Shown here in pieces: positions 45,469 through 58,581 of a DNA stretch of 64,000 bases. A program made the translations under genes and the position numbers. The stretch is from NCBI GenBank assembly GCA_026008535.1, contig BRKX01000001.1, positions 40,812,317 through 40,876,316 on the forward strand, read 5' to 3'. The first letter of the stretch is position 1; each line of letters opens with the position of its first letter. The notes beneath the pieces are model-generated. The model saw only the letters and a list, made by a program, of their open reading frames with translations, was not told where the DNA came from and searched no databases. The DNA is from Perilla frutescens. Its lineage: Eukaryota > Streptophyta > Magnoliopsida > Lamiales > Lamiaceae.

Positions 45469-47914
45469 GAAAAAATTGGTTGGGGAGGGCTTGGGCCCCG
45501 CCTTCTGGTTCATCCCCTGAACCCAGGGCGCGAAGTAGGATGAAATCCTAGTAATAAAAACAAATGATCAAAAACAACTTTGGTAATTTGTTTTTATTAT
45601 TAGGGTTAACTGCAATTTAATCACTTTTTTTTTTCTACTAAATTTGTAATTTCAATATCATTTATGAAAACATTGCAGTAATATCTCCACCTATTGATTT
45701 GTAGTAACTTGGACACCTTCATTTTTATCCCTAATCAGAAATTCAACATTGCTGATGTGGCTCAAATATGACATGTTTATCGACATCCTATACAAGTTCA
45801 ATACTATATTGTTCTCAATGCATAAAATAATATCATACATGATCGCCGTAAATTCAGTTCCAAAGCCAACTCGAAGGATTTCAATTTAAAATTCATCTTT
45901 AAGTCTTCTTTACTGATCATTTTAATACACACACACACGCACAAAGAAGATTATTAAATCAAGTAAACAAAAATAATGTTAATATTAATGAAATTGTAAA
46001 CTGGATATATGGCTCTAATATGATTATAGTCTAATAATTTTTTAAAATAAATATTATGAAAACTACAATATTATCCTAAAATCAATTACTTATAAAGGAT
46101 CTAATAGCGTATCAAATTTGGTAAAAAAATATACAGTTTACAAGATATAATAGATAATGGAATATTATCCTTCCACTTAGACCACTTTCAACCGAAAAAA
46201 CTCATTTTCAAATTTAAAATGTAGTAACTGTCGTATCAAACAACAAATAACTTCTAACTAATAAACTCCAAAAAAATATTCTTTCCCTTTCATACTTGAT
46301 TTTATTTTTTTTCGTTAACACCCATATGATTATCAAATTTACCAATTTCTCAATCCATTGTTATTCATGGTTTAGTTGTCATCATGTATTTTATTTTTAG
46401 TACTACAAATGTATTTATTTTTATTCTTAATGTTGGCTATAGGTAATTTCATGGTATTCCATGTATTCCTATATTCATTATTCGGAATATGTTAATTATT
46501 TTAATATTGTTGTTATGATTTTAAATTTAATTATATGTAGTTATTGTATAAACTTAATTAACTTTTACACCAATGATTTTCTTTAATATTTACAACTATA
46601 ATTACTCGCATAATAAACATCGTATAAAACAAAGTAAAGGGAAAAATTACTTAAATAAAGTAAAACACATAAATAATAAAAATTATTATTAAAGTACTAA
46701 ATAATAAAAATATTATTAAATAGGAATATATTGCAATTTTCAAAATTGCGGATTTTTTTTTTTACTTTTTTGCATTTTGTGAATAGTCCAAATACATATT
46801 TGAGTTCGGAGGAGAGAGAAAATGATAAAATTGCAATTTGTGATTGTGTTGGATTGTCAGTTGAAGCAATTCTTTTACTGCGGTTGGAGACGTTCTTAAT
46901 TATACCGAACTAGAGAGATTCCACATATTACAACGGTTTTTTTTCTTTACATGTCGACACCTAAAATTAGATAACTAATATTCTAAGAACGGTTACTTCG
47001 GTTGATAAATTAGATAAATTAAATTGACCGTACATAATATTGAATGTTGAAGGATTACATACTCATAAAAGCTCATCAACATTGTTTAATCCATCAAAAT
47101 AAATGGTGGATTATGCTGGATTAATTTGATAATCTATTCAAATTATCTCTATCACCAAATGTCAACGCTATTAAAATAAGTCTCATCTTAAAAATTGAAT
47201 TTGAGACTTGAGATTAATCACAATATATATAGTTACCATGCATATTTAAATTAATACATACAATATCAGAAGAAAAATCTATAACATACCTGAAGTGCCT
47301 GAGCTAGAGCTACGTCTATGATCCGGAAATTAATACATACAACATCATAATTAATTTCAATATTAATTATGTTATCAGAAATTATTTTAAATGAATATTA
47401 GAAAAGAAGCCCAGTTTCAATATAATTAAGAAAGTTGAGCTATTATATATATCTTAGTTGACATTCTCTGCAAATCCATTTAAGAGAAAATCTAATTATG
47501 AGGTTGGTTGTGAATCTTGATCCTATCATCAATTATAGATAAAAATCTCACAATTTCAAAAAAATTGTAACTTTTGATTTGTGTAATTTAAATATGCCTA
47601 CACAAGAAACCTAAAACCTATCATGTTAAAATTGTTTCTGATCTTCAATAATTCCAAAATTAATTCCGTATCCAAAAAAAATAAGATAATCTCCATTACA
47701 AAATTCGATAGCTCCCGCAATAAATACAACATTCCGTTATATTTCCCGGGAATAGCAATTAAATTAGTTTAAAGTTAAACCCCTCCACCACCATCAGCCG
47801 CGACTCCTCCGCGAACCACCACTCCGCCGCCGTGCACCACATGCAGGACAGCGGCAGCTCCACTTCACCATCTGGGATCTCATAAATTCCAAAAAAAAGG
47901 GCCAAAAAAAGGAA
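45469..47914. other. Intergenic DNA upstream of the FZR gene
   Basis: AT-rich with no supportable gene. A small GC-richer patch at 47290-47330 reads like a short exon with a GTATGT donor on the minus strand (IIDVALAQALQ), but nothing joins to it. Confidence 0.55.
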
Positions 47915-50900
47915 ATGGAAAACCCCAGCACATGCACTGCCACCGGCGATTCCAGAATTCCGGCGGCGAAGGTCATCAGCTCATCCTACCGCCGCCCTTT
48001 ATCCTCCGGCGCGATATACGGGGACCGTTTCATTCCGAGCCGTTCATCTTCCAATTTTGCGCTTTTCAATCTTCCTAATTCCACTACCTCGTCTTCTAAT
48101 ATTGACACCGATTCTGCCTACACTTCCCTTTTGAAGTCTGCCCTTTTCGGGCCCCAATGCAGCGGCGGCGTTGATTTCTTTCAGCCATTGGCGCCGGAGA
48201 AATTTGCATGCGGTAGAAGATTCGGAGATGGGAATGGTGATGGCAGTTATTTTCAGATTAGTCCTCCTAATTGTAATATATTCAAGTACAAGACCGAAAC
48301 CCGGAAATCTTTGCGTTCTCGTTCTCGTTCTATGTTTGAGTTTGATGGTCAGCTTCGTGGGGTACCTTATAGTCCTGTCAAGATTCGCAGAAAAGTTCCT
48401 AGCTCCCCTTATAAGGTTCTCTCTCTCTCTCTGTTTACCGGTTTCTTGATATTAGTTACCTTTGTTTCTTGCTATCTCTGTCTGATTCAATCATTTTGTG
48501 ATGAGTGTGATAATTTGGGTGTCTTCATTTCTCCTTTTCTTGTGGGTGGGGTGGGGGAATTGTATATGTTTCCAATGTGCTTTATTTTGTATCAACCTGT
48601 TGTTATTGTGGCATTTTATTGCAGGTTTTAGATGCACCTGCACTACAGGATGACTTTTATACGAACCTTGTAGACTGGTCTTCACGTAATGTGCTGGCTG
48701 TGGGATTGGGAAACTGTGTTTATCTATGGCATGCTTCTAGCAACAAGGTGATTATTCTTTTCCTGCAGGTTGATATTTTGTTGGTTTGATGGTTGACTTT
48801 TGCACCTTCATGAAATGTTATTGCCAATGTTATATGCAGGTAGAGAAGCTGTGTGACTTGGGAGTTGATGATAGTGTCTGTTCAGTCGGCTGGGCACAAC
48901 GTGGTACACAACTTGCGGTTGGAACCAGCAATGGCGAAGTTCAAGTACGAAATTGAATTTTTTTAAGGCCTCTTTTTATTTCTTGATCAAAGGTTATACA
49001 TTAGCCATCAGTCTCAAGTTTTGAAGCTTTTCATTCTTGTATTCTTTTGTATCTTCCAATTTCCTGCATAGAGCTGATGAGGTATATCAGTGGTAAGATG
49101 GTGCCTTCAGTTACTGCTTTAGTTGATTGGCATTTACAACTAGATGGAGAATACTGTGGTGTCCTGATCGTTAGAACTCATACGGGTCACTTAAACATAA
49201 ATCATTGATGTATGCTATCCAACTTCAAAAGGGGGGCGAGAGGGAAGGCATGATGCTTATTGTGAGTTATCAAAGGGTGAAATTAACAGTTTGTACTATA
49301 AACTAACTGCCTAGTTTCTTGAAACTTGATACTTACAGAGGAATATCTATTTCAATATAACTGGACATGCAAGAGTTGTTTTTTGCTGTCAGTTTCATCT
49401 GCTCGCAGATGTTGTTCCTCTGCATCCCATAAATCCAAAACCAATTGTAGAAGTATTTCCGTGATGGATTCTGTTATTTGATCTCAATATTTTGCTTTGT
49501 CACTTTAATGACTGGTTCTTTAACCTTATGCCATACAGTTATGGGATGTCTCTTGTTGCAAGATGTTAAGAACTATGGATGGTCATCGGTTGCGAGTTGG
49601 TGCCCTTGCCTGGAGTCCGACATTGTTATCTTCTGGAAGCCGAGACAAAAGTATTCTTCAACGTGACATAAGAACTAAGGAGGACTATGTTAGCAAGCTA
49701 AATGGACATAAATCAGTGGTCAGTTTCTTCATGGATTTGCTTCAGTTGTGCATCCTACTTACTAATGTTTATTATTAGTTGTGTAACATTATGTCATATG
49801 TAATGTTTTTAAGTAGTCTGAATCTAAACTATCATTGGTTTAGGTCTGTGGATTGAAGTGGTCTCATGACAACCGAGAATTAGCATCTGGTGGAAATGAC
49901 AATCGAGTAAGTATTTATTTATCTCTGATTCAAATACTAATATTTTTTTAAATTTTTAACTAGATATTAATTCATTCATGCCCCTTTTATTGCTAGCTTT
50001 TAGTATGGAACCAGCATACAACTCAGCCTGTGCTGAAGTACTGTGAACACACTGCGGCTGTAAAGGCTATTGCATGGTCACCCCATCTTTATGGACTACT
50101 TGCTTCTGGTGGCGGCACTGCTGATCGCTGCATTCGATTCTGGAACACTACTACCAATAAACACATCAGTCGTGTGGAAACTGGGAGCCAGGTAGCCTGC
50201 TTGCTTCATGTTTAATTAATTCCCTATGATGACTGATGGCAGGTTTTTTTATTGAAAACTGTCTGTTAGGTTTGATATTTCTCAAAATTTTGTGAATGAG
50301 TGAATTGTACACATATATTTCCTTGATGTAATTCATGTGGATATCAGTTCAAACCAGTAACAATTACTTGACTCTCTTCTAATCACATAGAGAAATTTCA
50401 GTTTCTTAAAATATAAGAGGGAGAGAGCAATAGCACAGTTATCTTTCTGGTCAGGAGGCCTTCGGTTGTCTAGAAACTGACTTGAAATGTAACTATGCCA
50501 GGTGTGCAATCTGGTGTGGTCCAAGAATGTCAATGAACTTGTGAGCACGCACGGCTACTCTGAGAACCAAATCATAGTGTGGAAGTATCCAACGATGTCA
50601 AAGGTAATACTGACTGTACGTCTAAGAAGGAAAATCGATGCATGAAATGATATTTTTCAGCAAATAACAAGTTTATTTTTTTTCTTTCCTGGTGTAGTTG
50701 GCAACCCTTACAGGCCACACACTCAGGGTACTTTACCTTGCCGTTTCACCAGATGGACAGGTAGATACATTAAACCAATCATTCCTTTTTCACTTGCCTC
50801 AAATGATAAAAACGGATTTAGTATAATTTTCAATGTGTGCTAGGTTTTCCAACGTACGTTAATTTTGTTTTATTTTATTGCAGACAATTGTCACGGGAGC

Positions 50901-51127
50901 AGGGGATGAAACCCTTAGGTTCTGGAATGTTTTTCCATCTCTGAATTCTCGGGTAAGTCTTTGGATTATCTCACATGTTGGTATCTTCAGTTTCCAATAT
51001 TTCCATATCGTTACTTTCTATTTATCCATCTCAACTCATGCATGAACTTATTTCAAAACCTCCTATCTAGCAGAAGACTGAGAGTGAGATTGGGGCATCA
51101 TCTCTTGGAAGATCTCTGATCCGTTGA
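47915..51127 (+). CDS. FZR2: CCS52A / FIZZY-RELATED 2-like APC/C activator
   Basis: Ten exons: 47915-48415, 48625-48747, 48840-48944, 49539-49718, 49844-49906, 49997-50191, 50502-50603, 50698-50760, 50884-50952, 51071-51127. They join in frame to give 485 residues (family about 475-485). CDH1/FZR proteins bind the anaphase-promoting complex and recruit D-box/KEN cyclins for ubiquitination; in plants they drive endoreduplication and exit from division. The C-box DRFIPSR is at 37-43 and a Cdh1-like linker (KIRRKVPSSPYKVLDAPALQ) follows. The seven-blade WD40 propeller runs from about 185 to 465 (VYLWHASSNK, ILQRDIRTKEDYV, ELASGGNDNRLLVW, IVTGAGDETLRFWNVF), with HTLRVLYLAVSPDGQ. The C-terminal Ile-Arg tail (LGRSLIR) docks on the APC/C. 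The final intron ends TAGCAG, a tandem acceptor. CCS52A1 versus A2 cannot be settled. Confidence 0.95.
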
Positions 51128-51490
51128 TCCTATAAGGTCTATGACTAGATTTCCGGCCGGGCTTTATTTATTTTGTCGAAGAAAACCAAAGTTATAGGTT
51201 GCATCATAGGATGTGAGATCCTGTGAAACTGGTAGGTATCAAATCTGTGAATGCCCTCACCAGCAGTAGTAGCTTCAAGCGTTCATGAGAACCGGTTAGG
51301 GACAGATTAGGCGATGGTGAAACGCAGAGGTAGGGGATGCTTTCACATCAGGCTCTCTTCAATGATTTTTTTCATATTACAGAAAGGGGAGTTGTTTATA
51401 TGTAATTATGTAAACATCTCCTTTTCCATATGAGCTCATAAAATTATTGCAGCTTCATATTTGTAATGTAAATATATATATATATTTTTT
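51128..51490. other. 3' flank of the FZR gene
   Basis: Probable 3' UTR and downstream DNA with no coding sequence. A TA-rich run at 51471-51484 precedes the next element. Confidence 0.55.
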
Positions 51491-51835
51491 GGGTGATGTT
51501 ATTTGCACTACAAAATATACTCTTTGCATCATAAATTAAAAAAATATATAAATATTAAATAATTTTGAAATAACTTAGAAACCCTTACTATATAAAATAA
51601 AAAATAATCTAAAAATAATTTTCTCTCTCCTCCACCTTCTTCTCTGACGGAACCTCCTCCTCCGGCAAGGTTCCACCAATGATTTATCTCTACTTCCCTT
51701 CTCCGGCATAATCCATTTTTCTACGACGAAACACCGATCTTACCAATCATTTATCACTTCTCCCCTCTTCTCTCTATCTTTTTTTCTTCTTTTTCTCTCC
51801 TTCCCCTTCTCACTACGCATCTCCGTTTTTTTTTT

Positions 51836-54150
51836 GGTGTTGCTATTAACACCACTATTTTTTCTCAATGCACCACAAAATAAAATTAATTAAAAAATTA
51901 AAAAAAATTATATTACTAAAGTATCCTTTTTTAACTTTCATGCACCACTATTATTTCTCTATACACCACTAATTAAAATAGCATAATAAATATTAAAAAA
52001 AATAGTAAACACAACTCTGATATCAAACATTGAGCGTGAATCTTTATGAGGGCAGTTGAAAACTTGAAGCAAGCAAACTAGAAATTTTATTTCTCAAACT
52101 TTGGATAGCATATTATGTGTCTAAATCACCATGAAGTTCAAAAATGAAGAAGGCACGAGCAATGTAAGTGATTTTTTACTATTTGCACCGTATTTTTTTC
52201 AATTTTCATGTGGTGTGTTGAGTTAAGAATTACAAATCGTCGCGATTGGTTCGAAAAAATACAGTCTTCACAATAACTTGAATGTTCGAAAAATCAATTT
52301 TCAATTTGGTATACTTTGGTTCGGAAACTACATTATCAATTGACACTCATAAGGTTCGGTAATTAGTTTTTCGAATACATATCAAGTGATTCACAAATTC
52401 AATTTTTCAAACCCCTCATTATTTCGAAAATGTTTGTTTTGAACATGCTCTTATGTGTTTGGAAATCAATTTTTCGAGCAGTGCCTTCCATTATTTTCAA
52501 CAATTTTGTAGGAATTTACGGAGAGTGGTGTAGCTAGCCCATTGAATGATGAATTACAACCTGATTATCAAGATGTATTCACCATAATTATACAAAAACA
52601 TTATGCCACAAATTTGTGATGCTATAGAGACCGGATGATGGGATGTAATAGAAGCTGCAATTTATTGCTTTAGTGACACCGCAGATAAGGATCATTGGTT
52701 TGTTTAGCCTGACATGGAAAAAATTTGTTACAAATATGTCCTCATATTACATTTCAGTGGAGAGAACACCGTAATGATTGAGGAACTGAATGGAAAAAAT
52801 TGTTACAAATATTAGTGGTGAAAAGTGCATCTAGGAACTTATGTAACTTATATTGTTCGAGATTTCTTAATTTATTTTTTCATATGTATTGACTTGTAAC
52901 TTATCAACTTGTGTTTGTTCGGGATTTATTTTTTCACATATTATTTTTCACATTTATTTTTTAAGTACATAGCAGGAACTGTGTTTGTTCGAAAAATATA
53001 TTTTCCAAACTGAAAAGTGCAGATCGAAGAACTGTTTTTTGAATGCCCATATATCGATCTAAACATTTGATTTTAGAACCCAAACAATAGCATTCAAAGA
53101 TGCATTTTTCGAACCAAACTATCCAACACATCTAATACAACTAATATGAATATATCCAGAATATCCAATTATTCTTGTTGAGCATTTTGAATGTGTGATG
53201 CCTCATTGCGTTCTGCACATCGTCTCCTTATAGACGCGGTGGGTCTCCTACGATAAATTGATGCTGAAATATTTAAAAAAGATGTTTGTACAATTTTATC
53301 AGTACTGAATGAGTTCAAAAAATTGTTTGCCAAATTCTACAGAGTTACTCTGAACAATATGTTTCCAAACAGTCAGTTCAAGGAAAAATTGACTTTTGAT
53401 CCAGTCTATTCGAAAAGCAGATTGGTGAACTTATCAAAATGCTTTTGATAAATTGTTTTCCAAACTACACACATTTAGTTCACTATTCTATTTTTCGATT
53501 GTCTAGGCAATCAATCAACAATATACAGTCCAAACTAAATCACAATGATTTTCCCCCAAATTTAATCGTTCAAGTTCAACAGATGATTACAGCAAACAAA
53601 TTCAACAAATTCATCAATTCTAGGTTTAGGTTCAAAACAAGTTATACAAATTCCCAAAATTTCCAAGATCGAAACCTACAAAACTTAAATTGAAACTAAG
53701 AAATTCAATGGGTAACAATAAAACCTAAAAAACTTACCAAAATGTTCGATGAGGGTCAAATTTTCAATAGAATTCATGAGGTTTGAAGATTCCATGACGC
53801 TGCCGCTGCTCTAAAGTATCGAAAAATTACCTTTCGACGGATTCGGTGTCTTTACTCTTTTTCTTTTTTGTCTTTTATCGTTCGTTTCTTCGCTAATCAC
53901 TATTCATCTTCCCAGGTCATTCTCAGTGTTTTCATGGATGTATGGAAATGATATATTATTTCTTTTCATTTGATTTAAGTTACTATTTTTAATATTTTAA
54001 TTAAATAATATATTATTTTTAAGAGAAAGGGTAAAATTGACATTGTGTATGGTGCATTGAAAAAAAGTGAAAAAGAAAAAAGAAAAAAGTAGTGGTGTGT
54101 AGAGCAATTGTGGTGCATTGAGAAAAGGTAGTGGTGTTAATAGAATCACC
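51836..54150. mobile_element. Nested MULE-like element, 2.3 kb, TTCGAAAA-rich
   Basis: Clear inverted termini GGTGTTGCTATTAACACCAC and (from the right) GGTGATTCTATTAACACCAC, both continuing TTTTCTCAATGCACCACAA. Flanked by T(9) on each side. The interior lacks recognisable coding sequence but has many TTCGAAAA / TTTTTCGAA words from 52240 onward. Confidence 0.82.
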
Positions 54151-54427
54151 TTTTTTTTTTGGCTTCTTTTCTCTATCCTCTCTACACAAAATTACGCTTT
54201 TTTCAGCAGAATATGGGGCTACTGATTGAGTTCGAATAATAATTTTTGAAAATAGGCATGTGGTTCGAAAAATATTTTTTTAACAATGCATAAGATTCGA
54301 ACATCGTTTTTTGAAGGCGTTCGAAAATATTTTTTCGGAGGTTGGATTGTGGTTCGAAAATAGTTTGGTGTTCAAGATAATTGTTGTTTCAGGTTTAAGT
54401 CTACTGGATAGAAAATTGGAAGCTTCA

Positions 54428-54453
54428 GTGTGTGTGTGTGTGAGAGAGAGAGA
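54428..54453. repeat. (TG)n(AG)n microsatellite
   Basis: A compound run of TG then AG dinucleotides. Confidence 0.85.
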
Positions 54454-54784
54454 TTTGTAGATTTGTGGTGGTAAAATTGTTAAATGGTGGATGGGAGGTG
54501 GAAGGCCACTGATGGAGGAAGAAAGACACCGGTGATGACTGTCTTAACTCTTCAGATTTTTTTTTTCCATTTTTTTATCAAGTTAAATTAATTTTTTGTG
54601 TGAGGGGTAAATGAGTAATAGTGTGTGATGTAAAGAATAAAAGTGCATGGAGTAAGTGAAGTGTAAAGAGTAAAAATTATACTACAAATAGCAAATCTCA
54701 TTTTTTTAGCACGAAATTGTTTGTTGTATGTAAAGTCTAGATGTTCGAGGTTTTGAATGCAAGAGCGGCTAATTTACTGGCTAC

Positions 54785-55626
54785 TAGGGGTGCACCGTGC
54801 ACACGAGTTGAATTGGCCGGGTTGAGAGTATTTAAATAGGTCATTAATCTGATATCTTTTTTTTTTTTTTTCCCACAATCCAACCCTACTTTTCACATAG
54901 ATATAAAAGTTGGGTTCATCAAATTATGAAAAAAAAAACTTTAAAATCAAATTTACCAAAACTTATTTAATTTTCTTTATATTCTAGATCATTAATCATA
55001 TATTATAAACAATATTAACTTGGAAACCTATCAAATAAAATAAATATCCATGTCATAGAATTGGAGTTGGACTGATAAAGAGAAGATTAAACTCATATTC
55101 AGGAAAGAGAAAATATCAAATACAAATACAAATACAAGAAATTATTTGGAAATATCATAAGTAAATATAAAAAATAATTTTAACTAGCGCATTAGCATGT
55201 AAGTAAATAATTACAAAAAGGTGTTAAATTTATAAAGAAATTTAGCATTTCTCCAACAATACTGCAAGTTGGTGAACCTATTGATGACAAATTCTAGAGC
55301 CAAAATAATATATGTTCCATACAAAATCAATTGAACAAATAAAAAGTTCAGCAAGACATTACCCGACAAAATGCTTCACCTCCAACTATGTTACATAAGG
55401 TTTTACACATATATTAAAAACATATAAAAGAATAAATAAAGAGTAACGGGTTGTACTGGATTGGTTTGGATCAAGACCCTTAAACTTGTGAGTCGATTCA
55501 ATAAGACCGGTCTACAGTATTTATAAACCGTAATAAATTTAGTTTGTCATCATAATGAGTCAAATAGTTTAAATTTGATTTGAGTTGGCCGGTTTGGTCG
55601 GCTCGGACAATTTTTTTTGCACCCCA
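54785..55626. mobile_element. Possible hAT-like non-autonomous element, 840 bp
   Basis: Short termini TAGGGGTGCA and (from the right) TGGGGTGCA, with subterminal GGCCGGGTTGAG / GGTCGGCTCGGAC words in opposite orientation. No convincing 8-bp target duplication, so the call is tentative. Non-coding and very AT-rich inside. Confidence 0.45.
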
Positions 55627-55985
55627 AAGAGGCTGGAAAAATTCATAAGGTGAGGGCTATTTTAGGAAGCATCTAATTTTTATTCTAAAAAAGTAATAGA
55701 TTTTAATTTTTTGCGCTTAATTTATTTATTGCTCTATTTTTATTTTTAATTTAAATTGTTTTTTAAGAAGATGTCAAAATGATATGTTCAAAGGATATGA
55801 GTAAAAAGGGCTCGAGCCCAATGTCGACAAATTCAAATTTGACTCGTTTAAAACTGGAGTTGAATCAAGTTTAATTCACGAATCTAAATGAGCTCTATCG
55901 AGCTTAAAATATTTAGCATGTGTGTGAGTTAAATTAATTAATAATTACTCAATATAGAATATTCAAATAAATATTATAAAAATAA

Positions 55986-56388
55986 GGATTAATTATGATT
56001 AAATAGACAAATTTTAACATGATTTTTTATTTTGACACAAATTTTAAAAGTTTGCAATTAACATACAAATTTAGATTTTTTTTGCAAAATAAACACCTCC
56101 TATTTCTTTTCCAACGAATGGAAACTAACTTGGCAAAAAAAAAAAACACAACAACAACGTTGTGTTGTGCTTAGGTGGAAAATATTTTAAAATCTTCATT
56201 TAAACAAAATGTTATTTTGAACCTAAAAAAAATAAAAAGTAAAAAATTCAAAATTGTATAATATTTGTTTAATTGGGAATGTCTAATTTGTAAAAAGATG
56301 CAAGTTTGTGTTTCAACCGCAAACTTTTAAGGTTTGTATCTAAATTACAAATAATGTCAAAATTTATGTATTTAATCGTAATTAATCC
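55986..56388. mobile_element. MULE-type MITE, 403 bp, perfect 9-bp target duplication
   Basis: Inverted termini GGATTAATTATGATTAAATA and (from the right) GGATTAATTACGATTAAATA extend for over 100 bases through AAATTTT-ACAT and TTAAAAGTTTGC. Flanked by a perfect TAAAAATAA at 55977-55985 and 56389-56397. Non-coding. Confidence 0.92.
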
Positions 56389-56559
56389 TAAAAATAACTT
56401 GTGAATTTATTAAAATTGACATATTAATGTAATATAAGTATAAAAGATTATATAAATATGATGGTCTAATTTCAAACTATTAGTGAAACATTCCACAGAT
56501 TAAAGTACGAGTTTATGTCAAGTTGACTAATGAGCTAACAAATTGAGTAGACGTGGTTT

Positions 56560-57420
56560 TTTGTGCATTAGATGTATGGGTTCAGGCCCATTAGATTGAC
56601 CCAGATCCATTAACGCCCAACTGGTCCAACCCCACGCGCCCGAAATTTTTTTTTTTCTGATTTTTTTTTTGCAATTTTTTTGTTTTATTTTTTCTCTAAA
56701 ATTGTATACCCTAAAATACCATTAATGAACCCTAAAATTGAAATGAATTAATTTAATATTTTTGAAATGAATATAAATATATACTCTAAAATTGATTTAA
56801 TGAACCTTAAAATTAGAGTGAATGATATATATTTTTAAATTTGACGACTAGCGCAATGCACTCGCCTGATGCTAACGTGTGGGCTCGTGCATCGCGCTCG
56901 ATAATTAATTTAATTTTTTTGAAACAAATATAAATGTTAATTGAAAATTAAAAATAAAAACATAATTTTGAAATAAATATATACCCTAAATGGAATTACT
57001 GAACCCTAAATTAAAGAGAATGAATTAATTTTTAAAAAATAAATATAACCCCTAATTGATATTAATAAATATAAAAACACATGAACTCTAAAAACACAAC
57101 ATAAACTCCTAAAAATCTAAAAAATACTAAAAAAAAAAATCTTAAAAACCATAAGCCCTAAAAAACCTAAACTACTAAACTCTAAATATTAATTGAAATG
57201 GAAAAAATAATAATTTGAACTACATAAACTCATATAAGATTAGTAGAAAATCTGTTACTTTTAATGAGACAAGTGATACCTTTTAATGTTAGAACTGATA
57301 CTTTTTTTTACGGGTCAACACGTGTTGATCCGCATTGATCCCAACTCATCTGATTAATGTATAAATCTTATTGGACCTGAGATATGTATATGAGACTTAA
57401 CCAATTGAGTACAACAAAGT
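56560..57420. repeat. CCCTAAA-word repeat region
   Basis: Between 56690 and 57190 the words ACCCTAAAAT and TGAACCCTAAA recur at irregular spacing and grade into CTAAAAA repeats. On the left is a GC-rich start (ACGCGCCCGAAA) with a T-rich tract. This matches, in reverse orientation, the arrangement at 14640-15130. TGATACTTTT words occur at 57250-57310. No gene. Confidence 0.5.
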
Positions 57421-57572
57421 TCTTTTTTTTTTCCCATAGCGACTTTCATAAGAAAATTTTCAAGTAAAATTTTAAATAGCACGTTTACGCTTATTAAGAA
57501 TTAAGATCGAACTGGATTACTTGCTGTGCACCTTTTTATGTCAATTTTTTAATGATTAAACTTATTAGTTCC

Positions 57573-58501
57573 TGTTAGTGCCATCATCATGCACTAAGTT
57601 TTGTTTTGGTGATATATATTCGACAATGTGTACTTGGGTATGTTCCTGAAGATAAAAGTTCCGCTGTGCAAGCAATGAAGAACAATTGCTAAACTGTTCG
57701 CTCTGATGTTCCAGACATAACCAGAAATAGTTTAATTATGGCAGTTTCCATATTTGGAAGATCTTGCGCCAATCCAGTTTGGGAGGTCAAGATTCGTTCG
57801 TTTGACTGCCTTGTGGAGTAGATGTCGTGCTGAAAATAAATCTCATACACAAGGAAAGCATCTACACATGTTTGGGAAGATCACAAACCATTATTCTCTT
57901 GCCAAATTACCGACGATTGAAGATCAACGGTAATATTGAAGTAAAGCTATAAGAAGACCGATTCATTGCAGCAATCGGTGGACGAATTGATTAGATTCTT
58001 TTCGTATATTATTTGAGAGTCATTTACTTTGTGATCTATGTATTAGCTAGAAGTTGTTCCGTAATCTTTTCAATGTGATAATCTAGCTTTTGAGTGTTTT
58101 GAGTGAAACATGTGAGGGATTTTATTAATCCATTTTGTACGCAATCTTGGGAGAGATTGTAAGTTGAAGTCATGGGTAGCTAGAGGGAGTCTAGTGTCAC
58201 GGTTGTGAGGGAATCTCATAGCTTTCATTCAGTGAAAGAGTTCGTGAAGAAGAACGGGAGACATAAGGAGGGAGTCCTATATGTGTAAGTTCCTAAATAC
58301 ACTTCATGAAGGAGTAGTGAATGAATCTTCAAGTTTGGGCGAAGTCTCCCCCAGAGTAGGTTGGTTAACAGAATTGGGTTACCAATTGTGTGCGTTCTTT
58401 ATTGCTTTTTATTTACTATTTTTACGCCTGTTCCCAATATTTCTAAGAATACTTATATGCAGTACACATAAAACACACTTTGCACGGATTGAGGTTTTTC
58501 A
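57573..58501 (+). mobile_element. Left LTR of a Copia retrotransposon, 929 bp
   Basis: Runs from TGTTAGTGCC to GTTTTTCA (TG...CA) and is followed directly by a primer-binding-site-like sequence. It is assigned as LTR from its termini, the PBS and the downstream gag. The right LTR is not in the window, so the limits cannot be checked by comparison. Confidence 0.78.
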
Positions 58502-58502
58502 A

Positions 58503-58520
58503 TTGGCACCAGAGCGGGTC
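58503..58520 (+). other. Primer binding site of the Copia element
   Basis: TTGGCACCAGAGCGGGT right after the LTR. It resembles the usual Copia initiator-Met tRNA site TGGTATCAGAGC with two differences in the first half. Confidence 0.6.
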
Positions 58521-58581
58521 ACCAGTTATACAGGTGTGATCTTGGGTTTATTAATCCGTGTGTTGTGTTTTTTTTGACGAG

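Larger units (their letters stand above)
51491..54700. mobile_element. MULE-like element, 3.2 kb, with a nested element
   Basis: Imperfect inverted termini: GGGTGATGTTATTTGCACTA with TATACTCTTTGCATC on the left, and from the right TGAGATTTGCTATTTGTAGT with TTTTTACTCTTTACAC. Both flanks are T runs, so the target duplication is not diagnostic. The original interior left of the nested element holds a CT-rich tract (51610-51820). Non-coding. Confidence 0.65.

Noticed and set aside
47290..47330. Exon-like patch with GTATGT donor on the minus strand
   Set aside because: Too short (about 12 codons), with no adjoining exon and no clear family.
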